NCBI GenBank assembly: GCA_030704615.1
Contig: CM060731.1
Span: 73,450,756-73,514,755, forward strand
Reading direction: 5' to 3'
Origin: Takakia lepidozioides
Lineage: Eukaryota; Streptophyta; Takakiopsida; Takakiales; Takakiaceae
Length of the DNA: 64,000 bases
Positions 10,024 through 19,533 of this stretch are shown in pieces. A model generated the notes under the pieces. The model was not told the DNA's origin and did no database searches. It saw nothing but the letters and a program-made list of their open reading frames with translations. The stretch's first letter is position 1. Every line of letters starts with the position of its first letter. Both the position numbers and the translations under genes were made by a program.

Positions 10024-13000
10024 TCAATGAGTTTGTGATTCTAGCAATAGATTTGTGGCCATACCGACATCATTCCTGGCCCGAGTTAACGCTTGTAATG
10101 CATCTTCCCGATCAAATCCCATTGCCACAAGCGTCCAAACTGACTCTTCAGGTGGTGGTAAAGGTGGACCCAGGGGGGGCGCAGTTGGGGCGAACCGGTT
10201 CTGCAATTCACCATGATACTCATGTAAATGTGCTAGTCACCATGATTCACCATGATACTTTTGTAAATGTGCTAGTCACCCCAGCACATCTTCATACCAA
10301 ACAAATGGTATATGTGCAATAAGCATGCCATTCTCTGCATGATTTTTGCAAATGTATGACAACCTCTCTTTGAGAAGAAGGAATGAACTTAAGCACAACC
10401 TGCCAAGGCCTACAGAGCATGCAAGTGGCAAAGCCCAAGTTGCTACCACAGACAAGCTAAAACAGCAGCATTAGAGGATGCACACGTATGTGATATGCAA
10501 CCCTGGTGTGCATCCATGAGAATATGCATGTGGATGTCAACACTGTACCCACCGCAGAGGGCTGGCCTTGTGAATTGGGGTCTGCAACATCTCTGGTGCC
10601 ATTAGTTCTCCTCAATCTTGGTGAAGGTGAGCTTGACATGAAGGGTGCAAATATCTGTGCTGTTGCAGCCGCCACCCCATCTGGGAACTGCAAACCAAGC
10701 AAGTAACGATAACTAGAATTAAAAAGCTGATGGGGTAAAATCACCCACAAATAGCACTGATGTATGACTTCATTAGAGCTCTAATTCAATGAAGTGATTT
10801 TCTCCTTCGTCATACCTTCATCCTCCGAACCCTGAGCACATTGGACTCATAAATAAACCCTGTGATCATTCCACATATCCCCGGTATAAGTGATCGCTTC
10901 CATGATGAGAGCAACAGCTGCAGCAACCACAGACGATCAGCTTTCTAAGGATTGCCAATAAATAATCTTTCCAGAAGAAATTCTGATGGGATCACAGTGC
11001 CTACAACTTCTGGGAAAGGAGTCGACAGAATGTACTTAAGAGACATTTTTTGTCGTAGCCTTGTGGCCATGGACCCTGCACCCAGTTTGGATGGAAAGAT
11101 AGGGGATAGGTAATGACTTTGTGAGGGGCTCATTCCAGTAGTGTGACTTACCTTAATATAAAGTACCGTCTAGTGCCAAAGGTAGGTAGGCCCTTCAGAT
11201 CATCCTTAAGGTCCTCACCCATGTCACAAAGTGGAAACAAGTTCAGGGTAGTTTTATGCCTAACTTTGTTTGAGACACAAACAGAGAAAGAGAGAGAATC
11301 ACCTGAATGCCTGCAAGGTAGATGAATGACTTGTCAGAGACCCTTGTGCCAAAAACCTTGAAGTGTGTCGAAATGGGGATGTCAAAGAAAAAGGGCACAA
11401 AGGATGCAAAAATCAATCCATATGGTCCCGAGCTTAACGAGATGCCTGACAGTGTTGCTGGGTCTGCATGCCCCCAGAATTCGACAGCATTTGAGCTACC
11501 TTCCAAGAACAAATATTTACTTTTCCACCAACATTGAGAGATCTGTGAACTGAAATCAATCTCATGATTTCTGTGCACGGTTTGTATATTCTCCAGTAAA
11601 ACATGTCCTTGACGCTGAAACATAAACACCAATGATTATTCATTTATAAGAGCAGGCATTTCTTACAATAACTGCCACTGGGAGCTAACGATAAGTATGA
11701 GCTTTTGATCGGCTTGAATGTACTTTGGTCAAATAAATAACATGAAATCTGCTTGAAGGTTGGTTGACCATGTGAAACCCTCTTTAGCACAGGCATTTCT
11801 TGTGCTCACCCTTCCAGGACAGGGCACAAAAGGTGAACGGTGGTCTTCAGCAGGACAGTACCTCTGAGGGCGGCCAATGTGACCATCTCCAAAATTGTTG
11901 TAAGAGCTGTAGAGAATAAGACAAAAACCTGCCATGCCCATCTTGAGGATCACTTGAGGAAAGAGCAGATGACTTTGACGAAAAGTTAGCCCTAACAGAT
12001 ACTGAAAAGCCATGCTGATAGATTCTCTCAACTCCAAAGATGCCTTACAAGATTCTCAGATAATGTGAAACTCAAAGCCATGAGTGTAGTTGCACACCAT
12101 GTATTTATTAGACCCCAGCTGTCTCTCAAAGACTCTGAAGAAGTACACTAAGTACAGTCCAAAAATGAGCTCTAGTGTTGATGTGAATACACTTGTTGAT
12201 GTGACCAAGCGCCACAGCTGCAGCCTCCTTACAACTGTCTGCCCATTCAACAATGCTCCAGTCAGCCCACACTTGCCTTACAAAACCCTCCCCCCTTGCT
12301 TCTCAATTCTTTCTTTACATTGTGAAGATAATGTCCACTATATAACTTCAATAAAATAAGTGTGGATGGGTGAATCATCCTTGATGAATATCATAAGTCA
12401 TCTTAAGATTGTTTGCACCCTCAGAGATAAGTTGTCAGCTGCGAGAACACCTGATATGAGAGGCTGCAATGCCTAGCACCACCTTGCGCGCCAACCAGCA
12501 CTGATACGACACCACATGCTAGCACTATCCCCTTGGTCACGGGCGCATGATCTGAAGACCACCCATCAAAACCAATGATAAGGTGTCAACCCCTTAATCG
12601 AGCAAAAAACCTAAATCATATGTCAGGTTCTGCAGTCATGTTCAAGTTGAAGTGCACAGCACTTCCCCCTCAACTGACTATCAAACCTGATCTACAGATA
12701 GGGCCAAGTCCATGGACGTCAGCATTACCAGCGAGTAGAGCTTTGCCTGTTAATGATCATAGGTCTGAGCAGCAGTTACTGCTGACTCATGCAGGTTGAA
12801 GGCGGATTGGAAGTTGGCCACAGCCAGTGCAACAGTAATAGAAGCTGCTGAAAGAAAACAACATTGGGACAGAGTGTAGTCTAGGCAAGAGAGAAATTGG
12901 TCCTCTTTCTAGAAGGCTGATTAACCCGGAAGAACACGACTAGAAAACGGTTCAATACTAACGATTAGCGCGCAAATACTGAAGACTGCGTCTACAAGCG

Positions 13001-13185
13001 ATACGGTGTGCTCAGAAGCCGAGCGAGGCGGTTGTCTAAGCCCAGAACCCTCACACTCAGCAATTGCCGGTCCTCTTTAGATTGTGAACATCCAAGAGCT
13101 TGCCAAAGCAGCCGTAATTAGCTGGTGTTACGCTGACAGAACCCAATGGTGAGTCTAGCCCCAGAGAACACCAAGAAGAACCCAT
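10024..13185 (-). CDS. RBL18: Rhomboid-like UBA-domain membrane protein (UBAC2/RBL18 family)
   Basis: Seven exons chain with matching phases: 12847-12780, 12238-12098, 11928-11862, 11463-11303, 10917-10816, 10687-10553 and 10200-10024 (stop). The product has hydrophobic segments typical of the rhomboid fold, the family motif [55 protein letters not shown] and a C-terminal UBA domain ([12 protein letters not shown]). UBAC2-type proteins are ER membrane pseudoproteases lacking the catalytic Ser-His pair; the UBA domain binds ubiquitin. The first coding exon is not certain: an ATG at 13185 opens a short frame (MGSSWCSLG...) that resembles the UBAC2 N-terminus, but its splice phase to 12847 is unsettled. 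A decayed LINE piece lies in the 11302-10918 intron. Confidence 0.85.
11030..11280 (-). mobile_element. LINE 3' fragment inside an RBL18 intron
   Basis: This stretch matches, with an internal deletion, the LINE piece at 46800-47330: both share a GTAGCCT...CACCCAGTTT-like block and an AATCTAGTGCC/..GTCTAGTGCC block followed by CCCATGTCACA and GGAAACAAGTT. Orientation relative to the host gene is sense in both cases. It is a short relic without coding capacity. Confidence 0.65.
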
Positions 13186-13404
13186 GGAGAGTGAGAATGA
13201 ACCAACTGATGATTGACCCGAAAACCCTACAAATAATCTGCGAGCTCCAAATCCTCCAATTTGATCCCAAATTGGAGAACAATGACGGAACGGAAATCAG
13301 CAGTTCTACAAGCGAGTTACCGAGAGATGTATGCCTTACAGAATCCTGAAGGTCCCGCGTTCATCGTGTCCCTTGGAATGACGCCCTCTTGACTGCGCTC
13401 AAGC

Positions 13405-13417
13405 TCCTTTTATATTC
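13405..13417 (-). promoter_or_regulatory. Candidate TATA box for the RBL18-like gene
   Basis: On the minus strand the sequence reads GAATATAAAAGGA. It lies about 220 bp upstream of the candidate ATG at 13185 and in the correct orientation. It is a TATA match by eye only. Confidence 0.4.
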
Positions 13418-13973
13418 CTCTCGCCGTCTACGGGAAATGACGAAAAGAGAAGGATTCAAATGCAAACAGAGATGAGGACAGATGGAAAGCAAAACATATG
13501 TAAGCTCTGTTTCTATACTTTCCTAGGCTGGATCGAAGCGTGGAGAGGACTGACAGGGAAGAGCTCTAGTTACAAAACCTCGGAAGATTCCTACCTTGGT
13601 AAGAACAAAGTTTACCTACTGTTAACCCGTCATGTACTAACTTAGGCCAGTTACTGCGAATTCGTGACTTGGCCACCACGTCTTTGCAAATTCTTACATC
13701 TTACAGAAATGAAGAGTCCAACTATCCTCAAGTTCCTAAGAGTGCAATTGGACTGGTATACTGGATGACAAACTGCTATCAATACTGGTATATATATTGG
13801 AATGAAATACCAGACCAGTCTGGTATCATCTAGCGCCGCAAATTAGAATATACCTAAAATATACCCGTATTGGCCTGGTATTGTGGTGATTAATACTATA
13901 GGCGATACCATACAAGCCTAGTATGTGGTTGAAAATTTGGTACTTGATACCAGCAGCATTTATGGAAGATAAT

Positions 13974-14640
13974 AGGAATAATGTAAGAACTTAATGGACG
14001 CATGTGATCTGAGAGTACTTTCGCCAGATTCCGGCAACAGGAGCTCCTGGGGCGGGGGCTCTGTCAAATCCTCCCCACCCCACATTACCTCTACGAATCC
14101 AAATGTGTTGCAAGCTGCGGTGGATAGCCTGATGGTAAGGTGATAGCAATGTAGGCGGTGAGGTTATGAGTTCAATTCTTGATGGGAGGCTGTTGCAGGT
14201 GTAACCCCGGTTGATGTAACTCTCCATTTGGTGTAACCCTCTATAACCCCGATTTCTCATGTAACTCTGGTTGGTCCATTTTATACTTAGCCACATTTGG
14301 ACTTAGTCAAATTTCGAGACCAAGTGGAGTTACACTCCATTCTGTGTAACCCCGAGTGGAGTTACACACCTCGTCGTGTAACCCAATGTAACCCCAAGTG
14401 GAGTTACACAGCTTGTCATGTAGCCCAATGTGTAACCCCAAGTGGAGTTACACGGCTCATTGTGTAACCCCAAGTGGAGTTACATACGGCTCATTGTAAC
14501 CCCCACTGGAGTTGAAACTCCTTAAGTTCCATGTCACTCTCAAGAGAGGGTGGGGAAGATTTGACATGCCGGAAACAAGCGCACCATCCTGTCAGAGGTT
14601 GCACGTGTGCATTATGTTCTTACATTATTCCTATTACTTC
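13974..14640. mobile_element. Non-coding element with long terminal inverted repeats
   Basis: The left end contains AGGAATAATGTAAGAAC and the right end its exact reverse complement at about 14621-14637. Similarity continues inwards for roughly 95 bp, ending in a shared GTCAAATC..TCCCC block. Long TIRs and no coding frame suggest a Mutator-like or similar MITE. I could not fix a target duplication. The interior carries a GTAAC minisatellite. Confidence 0.6.
14200..14515. repeat. GTAACCCC/GGAGTTACA minisatellite
   Basis: Units such as TGTAACCCCAAGTGGAGTTACAC recur with variable spacers of a few to about 20 bp. Each unit is itself an imperfect inverted repeat, because GTGTAACTCC is the reverse complement of GGAGTTACAC. 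It forms the core of the TIR-bounded element at 13974-14640. Confidence 0.75.
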
Positions 14641-16011
14641 CTTATTTTCCTATAATGGATGTATAATTAATATTGATTGGACATAAATATCACAATATGG
14701 AGACATATAGTGAGTTTTTTTAATACCAGACCGGTATTGATAAGCGTATCGGTTTCTCAAAAGTCTTGCTATTCATACTTGTAAAGCGGGCCGGGGTCGG
14801 GGACCGTGGTCGGGAGCGGGCGGGGGGCGGACCTCAATTTCTGGCTGCTCGCACTAGAGGCGAGCTATGGCATGTTCTTTGTGCTCAGATGCAGGGTTTA
14901 GAGTGATTTCCTTCTAGTGCTGCTGATGACACTTGTTTGAGTTTTTCAAAAGGATGGGGAAATGCAATTCTGGGTTGCAATGAAAGACGACAGAATTTCA
15001 ATTTCCTACTTCCATATCCCTGCCCAGAATGAGGCCCGTAACTGGAGGAAATCTATCAAGCTAAGGCTGTCGCCATGGATCTAGCTCCTGTAGATTAACA
15101 AGAGGGTTTGATGTAATAAGCAGCTCAAATTGAGTAGTTGTTAGTTTCGTTGTATGTATACGCCACCGCATTTATTTGTGAAACAAATGTAGCAATCCAA
15201 GGAGCGTGCTAACATATAATCCTGTATGTAGTTTCATTGTGGACTTTCTGAGCCCCTTCTGAGCAATGCGCCTGATCTCGAGAGAGACAATGAGAGTGTC
15301 CAGAGATTACTCAGCACCACTGAAAATCGACTGAGTTCCACAACATCAACCCATGGAGGCTAACCAAGTAAGTCTACACAGTAGTGGAGTGATTTGAGCA
15401 TTGTTCACCCAAAATCAACCCACTTACTAGAGATAGTCACCTCCCACTCTCATCACCCGATTGCAGCACTACCTATATAGCCCCATGATGTTGGGCCTCT
15501 TGTCTATAATTATTTTGAAAGAAAACAATGTGCTTCTTCAGAGTCTCAGTTTTCAAGGCATAAGTGACAACAGAAATGGTCTGGTGCTCTCTTTAGTGCT
15601 GAGCCTTGTCCATCCGCCTTCTTCACTGCCACTGAGGTCTTCTGAGTCCATTTCTTGGACTTTTCCGTTTCCTACATTATTTTCAAGTTTTAAGAGAAGC
15701 CAGCGCCAATCAATCGAGGATGATCGATGTGCAGATGATCTATGGAACGAGTTCGAAGCCCAAATTTCTAGTCACTCTTTGCTATCCCCGCAGACGTAAA
15801 AATTCCTAAACCCAATATTCTGTTCTCTTGTTTGTCTTCATATTGGAATAACTTAGGGGAACGAAAAGATAAGAGCGATGGCAGTAGATTTACCACCTGT
15901 AGCAGAAATTTGTTGAGACAGTACAGCTCACCCCAATCACCTAATTCAATTCTCTGATCCCAGGGTCGGATCAGGAGAGCTGTGCTGCAGCAAACACAAC
16001 ACAACGAGAAT
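14641..16011. other. Intergenic stretch without a recognisable gene
   Basis: I see only short frames here. A GC-rich patch (14788-14835) and a copy of ATACCAGACCGGTAT that is inverted relative to 13787-13835 are the only notable points. The outer ATACCAG copies may be ends of an older element around the TIR element. Confidence 0.4.
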
Positions 16012-16168
16012 GAGCGAGTAAAGAAATCTTGAAATCTCTCTGATAACACAACAAGAATGAGCGAGTAAAGCAAACTTGAATCTCTCTGATAACACAACAA
16101 GAATGAGCGAGTAAGGAAATCTTGAAATCTCTCTGATAACACGACAAGAATGAGCGAGTAAAGCAAAC
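16012..16168. repeat. Tandem repeat, 46-47 bp period
   Basis: The start GAGCGAGTAAAG recurs at 16012, 16059, 16105 and 16152, giving three full units and one partial. Alternate units share an AAATCTTG or AAACTTG variant, so units 1 and 3 are more alike than unit 2. Confidence 0.85.
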
Positions 16169-16212
16169 TAATCAGAAGTGTCGCCCAAGCGCAAAAAGAG
16201 ACGATGCCCACA

Positions 16213-16483
16213 AGTTCCCCAACTTCACTCCCTAGACCTGGCCCTCAGTGAAAAAAGAAAATTTCACCTTAGGCAATATGGGTAGTTCCCGAACTTCACT
16301 CCCCAGACCTAGCGATGTTTACCGTCGATCTACACTATCGGACGGCCAGAGAAAAAAATAAATTTTCCCTTAGACAATATGGGTAGTTCCCGAATTTCAC
16401 TCCCCAGACCTAGCGATGTTTACCGTCGATCTACACTATCGGACGGCCTGAGAAAAAAGACATCTTCCCTATACAATATGGGA
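16213..16483. repeat. Tandem repeat of about 101 bp
   Basis: The block starting GTAGTTCCCGAA.TTCACTCC at 16282 recurs at 16383 with few differences, including the shared segment CGTCGATCTACACTATCGG. A shortened earlier copy begins near 16213. I see no gene in it. Confidence 0.8.
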
Positions 16484-16599
16484 CGTTGGGTCGACAATCG
16501 AACGGTGAGCAGACAATCACGTGTGCCGCGGTAGAGTCTCAACTCCTCGGGGAGGGCGACGGCGATTGCAAGAGGGGGTCGCTCCTTGCATATATTACA

Positions 16600-16685
16600 C
16601 GCTCCTTCCCATTCTCCTTCTCTTTCTCCTTCTCCGTCTTATTACACGCTCCTTCTCCTTCTCCTTCTCCTTCTTCGTCTTATTA
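16600..16685 (+). repeat. CTCCTT-rich microsatellite
   Basis: Runs of TCTCCTTC and TTCTCC, partly duplicated around ATTACACGCTCC (16595 and 16640). It is a simple sequence and any frame through it is likely spurious. Confidence 0.7.
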
Positions 16686-16736
16686 GTGACTGCATGGTGT
16701 GTGGGCTGGCTCTCTGATGCCACGAGATGATTGTTT

Positions 16737-17377
16737 TCGACTGCTCACACTTCAGTCGGAGAAGGGCTCTATAGAACTTGGACCATTTCAGCTAGTCGAC
16801 TATTTGGCAACCTGAGTAGAGATGGAAGTGTTTCATATCAGCCTGCTCAATCAGCTCCAAATCTAAGAACACTTTGAAGTGACTAGCTGGTACTCTGATG
16901 TCCTATTGTTCTTGAATTTCGGAGCTGCTTGAGTAGGCTCAGATGAAAAGCAATGCAGTTGTTCAAACTTTTCCGTGAGGGCATTTCAGCTAGTCGACTA
17001 TTGGCAACGTGAGAAGAGATGGAAGTGTTTCATATCAGCCTGCTCAATCAGCTCCCAAATCGAAGAACACTTTGAAGTGACTGGCCGATACTCTGATGTC
17101 CTATTGTTCTTGGATTTCGGAGCTGCTTGAGTAGGCTCAGATGAAAAGCAATGCAGTTGTTCAAACTTTTCCGTGAGGGCATTTCAGCTAGTCGACTATT
17201 GGCAACCTGAGAAGAGATGGAAGTGTTTCATATCAGCCTGCTCAATCAGCTCCCAAATCGAAGAACACTTTGAAGTGACTGGCCGGTACTCTGATGTCCT
17301 ATTGTTCTTGGATTTCGGAGCTGCTTGAGTAGGCTCAGATGAAAAGCAATGCAGTTGTTCAAACTTTTCCGCGAGGG
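16737..17377. repeat. 198-bp tandem triplication with an inverted partial copy at its left edge
   Basis: CATTTCAGCTAGTCGACTAT begins a unit at 16784 (one extra T there), 16982 and 17180, so the period is 198 bp. Just left of the first unit, 16737-16815 on the plus strand matches the minus strand of 17602-17510. The array is therefore bounded by inverted copies of one segment, which fits hairpin-mediated template switching during replication. The third unit forms the end of the open frame at 17196-17615. Confidence 0.75.
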
Positions 17378-19049
17378 TTGAATTAGCCATTATTACATTT
17401 GTCCAGGGATCCATGATCATAAAAGAGGTTTTGGTGTTTGGTTTTGCGACGGCACATGCCAGCCAGGCTGCATCAAGGTCTTGTACCGGTTCGTCACTTC
17501 CCTCTCTTCTTAGGTTGCCAATAGTGGATAAGTAGACTAGCTGGAATGGTCCAAGTTTTGTAGAGGCCTTCTTCGACTGAAGTGTGAGGAGTCGAAAACA
17601 CTCATATTGTGGCATCCAGGTTCCAGAATTTCTAGATTGCGTATAGACACCAAGTAAGTAAATGTTGGGAATGTTGGAGGTGTGAAGGCTATAGCCCTTA
17701 CACGGCTCTCTTAAACAGAACAGGTGTAGCTCAGTGGTAGAGCACCCAATGGGAAGGGGGGAGGTCCTGGCTAGGCCAATAGTTTCTTAACATGGTATCA
17801 TAACATTGTTAGGGGGTTCACATGAGTGTTGGGCGGTTATTTGATTTCATTCATAACCTCCGGTGCCGGCTTTTACAAAGACCTACAACCTTTATGTGCT
17901 AGGTCTTCTCTCTTTTTGTTGTGTTGTTAGGTAGCCTTGAGCTATAAGAGAGCTCTAAGAGCATCTCCACTGGGGGTCCCTAAATGCCCCTGCAAACAAA
18001 CGGCAAAGGAGCCCCCACCCTGGTATCCGCACCCTGTGGAGGATATAGGCCTGCTGGAGAGACAAAAAACACTACTGCCTGCATTTATGGCGTGAGGGTA
18101 AGGCGGTCTGTCCACTGCAGTGTTGTTTGGTGTACCCCCGGTGGAGATGCTCTAATCACAGCTAACTTAGAAAAATCTCTCGGAGCTTTAAAAAAGAAAA
18201 AAAAGAAAGAAAAATGTTACATATCTATCATTCCTAAAGAAGTATAACCCAAAAGAAAACCTCTTCAGATCTGGCATATATTTATTTTTCTATGCAAAAT
18301 AAGGTAGGGATTTTCTTGGGAACATAAGACTAGTGCCCTAAAAGCTTTATGTGCTAGGTCTTACCCTTTCTGTTGTGTTGTTAGGGAGCCTTGAGCTATA
18401 AGAGATCTCCAATCACAGCTAAGAGAAATGTTACATATCTATCATTCCTACAGAATGTCGTATAACCCAAAAGAAAACCTCTTCAGATCTCACATATATA
18501 TGTTTTTCTATACAAAATAAGGTAGGGATTTTTTTGGAACATGAGACTAGTGCCCTACAGGATGCTCAGGTTCGGGAAGCTGACCAATGTCTCGCAAACA
18601 TCACTAGAGACTTCAAGAACCACATCAGCAAGAAGATCAGAACAAAGGACATCAAGAACCTTTTGTTACATTGTCACAAACATCAGCAGACATGCAATCA
18701 GCAACATCAGAAAATCATTAAGAATCACATCAGGAGTAAGATCTGAAGGAACAAGAGCCCAAAAAAGTAGGACAATGTCACCAGCAAGCTGCGTAAGATG
18801 GGGATCAGAACACAGACTATAAAACCTGCAACCAACACCACCTGTGAATACATGTCAAATCGATCACCAAGCATGTCTAAGAGGCTTCAACCTAGGAGAT
18901 GCCAAAGTATTGTGAGACAAACCTCCCAATACGACACATGGAGCAGAGGAGCAATGTCAACAAGTGCACCATATTCAGAGAGTGCATTGCGCGAGAATCT
19001 GCCAGGAGCAGTTAAGGTGTCATCATCCATCTCAGCATCGTGAAAATCC
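17196..19049 (-). CDS. Possible multi-exon gene of unknown function
   Basis: A 139-codon frame at 17615-17196 ends in ..KHFHLFSGCQ and is not repetitive in its first two thirds. Upstream, a plausible exon at 19049-18923 has good borders and reads TAPGRFSRNALSEYGALVDI. A following segment from 18841 is preceded by a good acceptor but its frame is ambiguous. I recognise no family. The end of the frame is made by repeat DNA, and SINE, duplicate and MITE sequence separate the parts, so this may be a broken gene or unrelated pieces. Confidence 0.25.
17724..17800 (+). mobile_element. tRNA-derived SINE head
   Basis: GGTGTAGCTCAGTGGTAGAGCA has the form of a tRNA 5' half with an RNA polymerase III A box (TAGCTCAGTGG). 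About 25 bp later GAGGTCCTGGCTAGG is a degenerate B box. The acceptor and anticodon arms do not close, so it is not a working tRNA gene. The body and the 3' edge of the SINE are not resolved. Confidence 0.55.
17881..18560. repeat. Tandem duplication, one copy carrying a MITE
   Basis: TTTATGTGCTAGGTCTT starts both copies (17891 and 18349 region). Both continue through GTTGTGTTGTTAG, CCTTGAGCTATAAGAGA, ATCACAGCTAA, ATGTTACATATCTATCATTC, CTCTTCAGATCT and ATAAGGTAGGGATTTT. Copy one is longer because it contains the 194-bp MITE at 17959-18152; copy two has the empty site. Confidence 0.85.
17959..18152. mobile_element. Tourist/Harbinger-like MITE, 194 bp
   Basis: The ends are GAGCATCTCCACTGGGGGT and the reverse complement of ACCCCCGGTGGAGATGCTC, so the TIR is about 19 bp with one mismatch. 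TAA flanks both sides (17956-17958 and 18153-18155). A TAA duplication is characteristic of PIF/Harbinger (Tourist) elements. The neighbouring duplicate reads through as ..AGATCTCCAATCACAGC without the element, confirming an insertion. Confidence 0.85.
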
Positions 19050-19533
19050 CTGACAAGTCACAATAAAACACGCCACAACAAACCACAGCAGATAGGGAGC
19101 ACACACATTGAACGACAGACAGCAAACACGGAGCAAACCTGCAAACCCTAGCAGAAGCTTCAACAAGGACCAGATGCACAGGAGAATAAGCACTGAGGAA
19201 TGGTGGCCGCAAGAAAGTGAGAGAGGAAGACCCTCGCGATGGGCAGCTGCAGCAATGGGTAGCAGAAGTCTTAGATCTGTACGCCCTGGGGACAGGTGTC
19301 TCAAATCCTGGGCCAGGAATTTACTCCTTACAAAATATTTGGAATGTTTTTGAATTCCCACAGACACAGTTTTCCTGTTTCAAAATTTTCAGTTTTCCTC
19401 TAGCAATTCCTACCAATAGATTTTCTCCTGATATAATGACAATCTGTGCCACAGCCAGCATTCAGCACTTAATGCAAGAAGATTGATGCAGAAAAGAGGT
19501 GTCAGAAAGGAGCCAGGGCACTGCAGCATTGAC

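Noticed and set aside
12241-12270. Plus-strand FNNAPVS resembling the N-terminus of rhomboid-like 18
   Set aside because: The gene is on the minus strand and this position is the boundary of its second exon; the match is short and taken as chance.
17724-17800. A functional tRNA gene
   Set aside because: A box is good but the B box is degenerate and the acceptor and anticodon stems do not pair.
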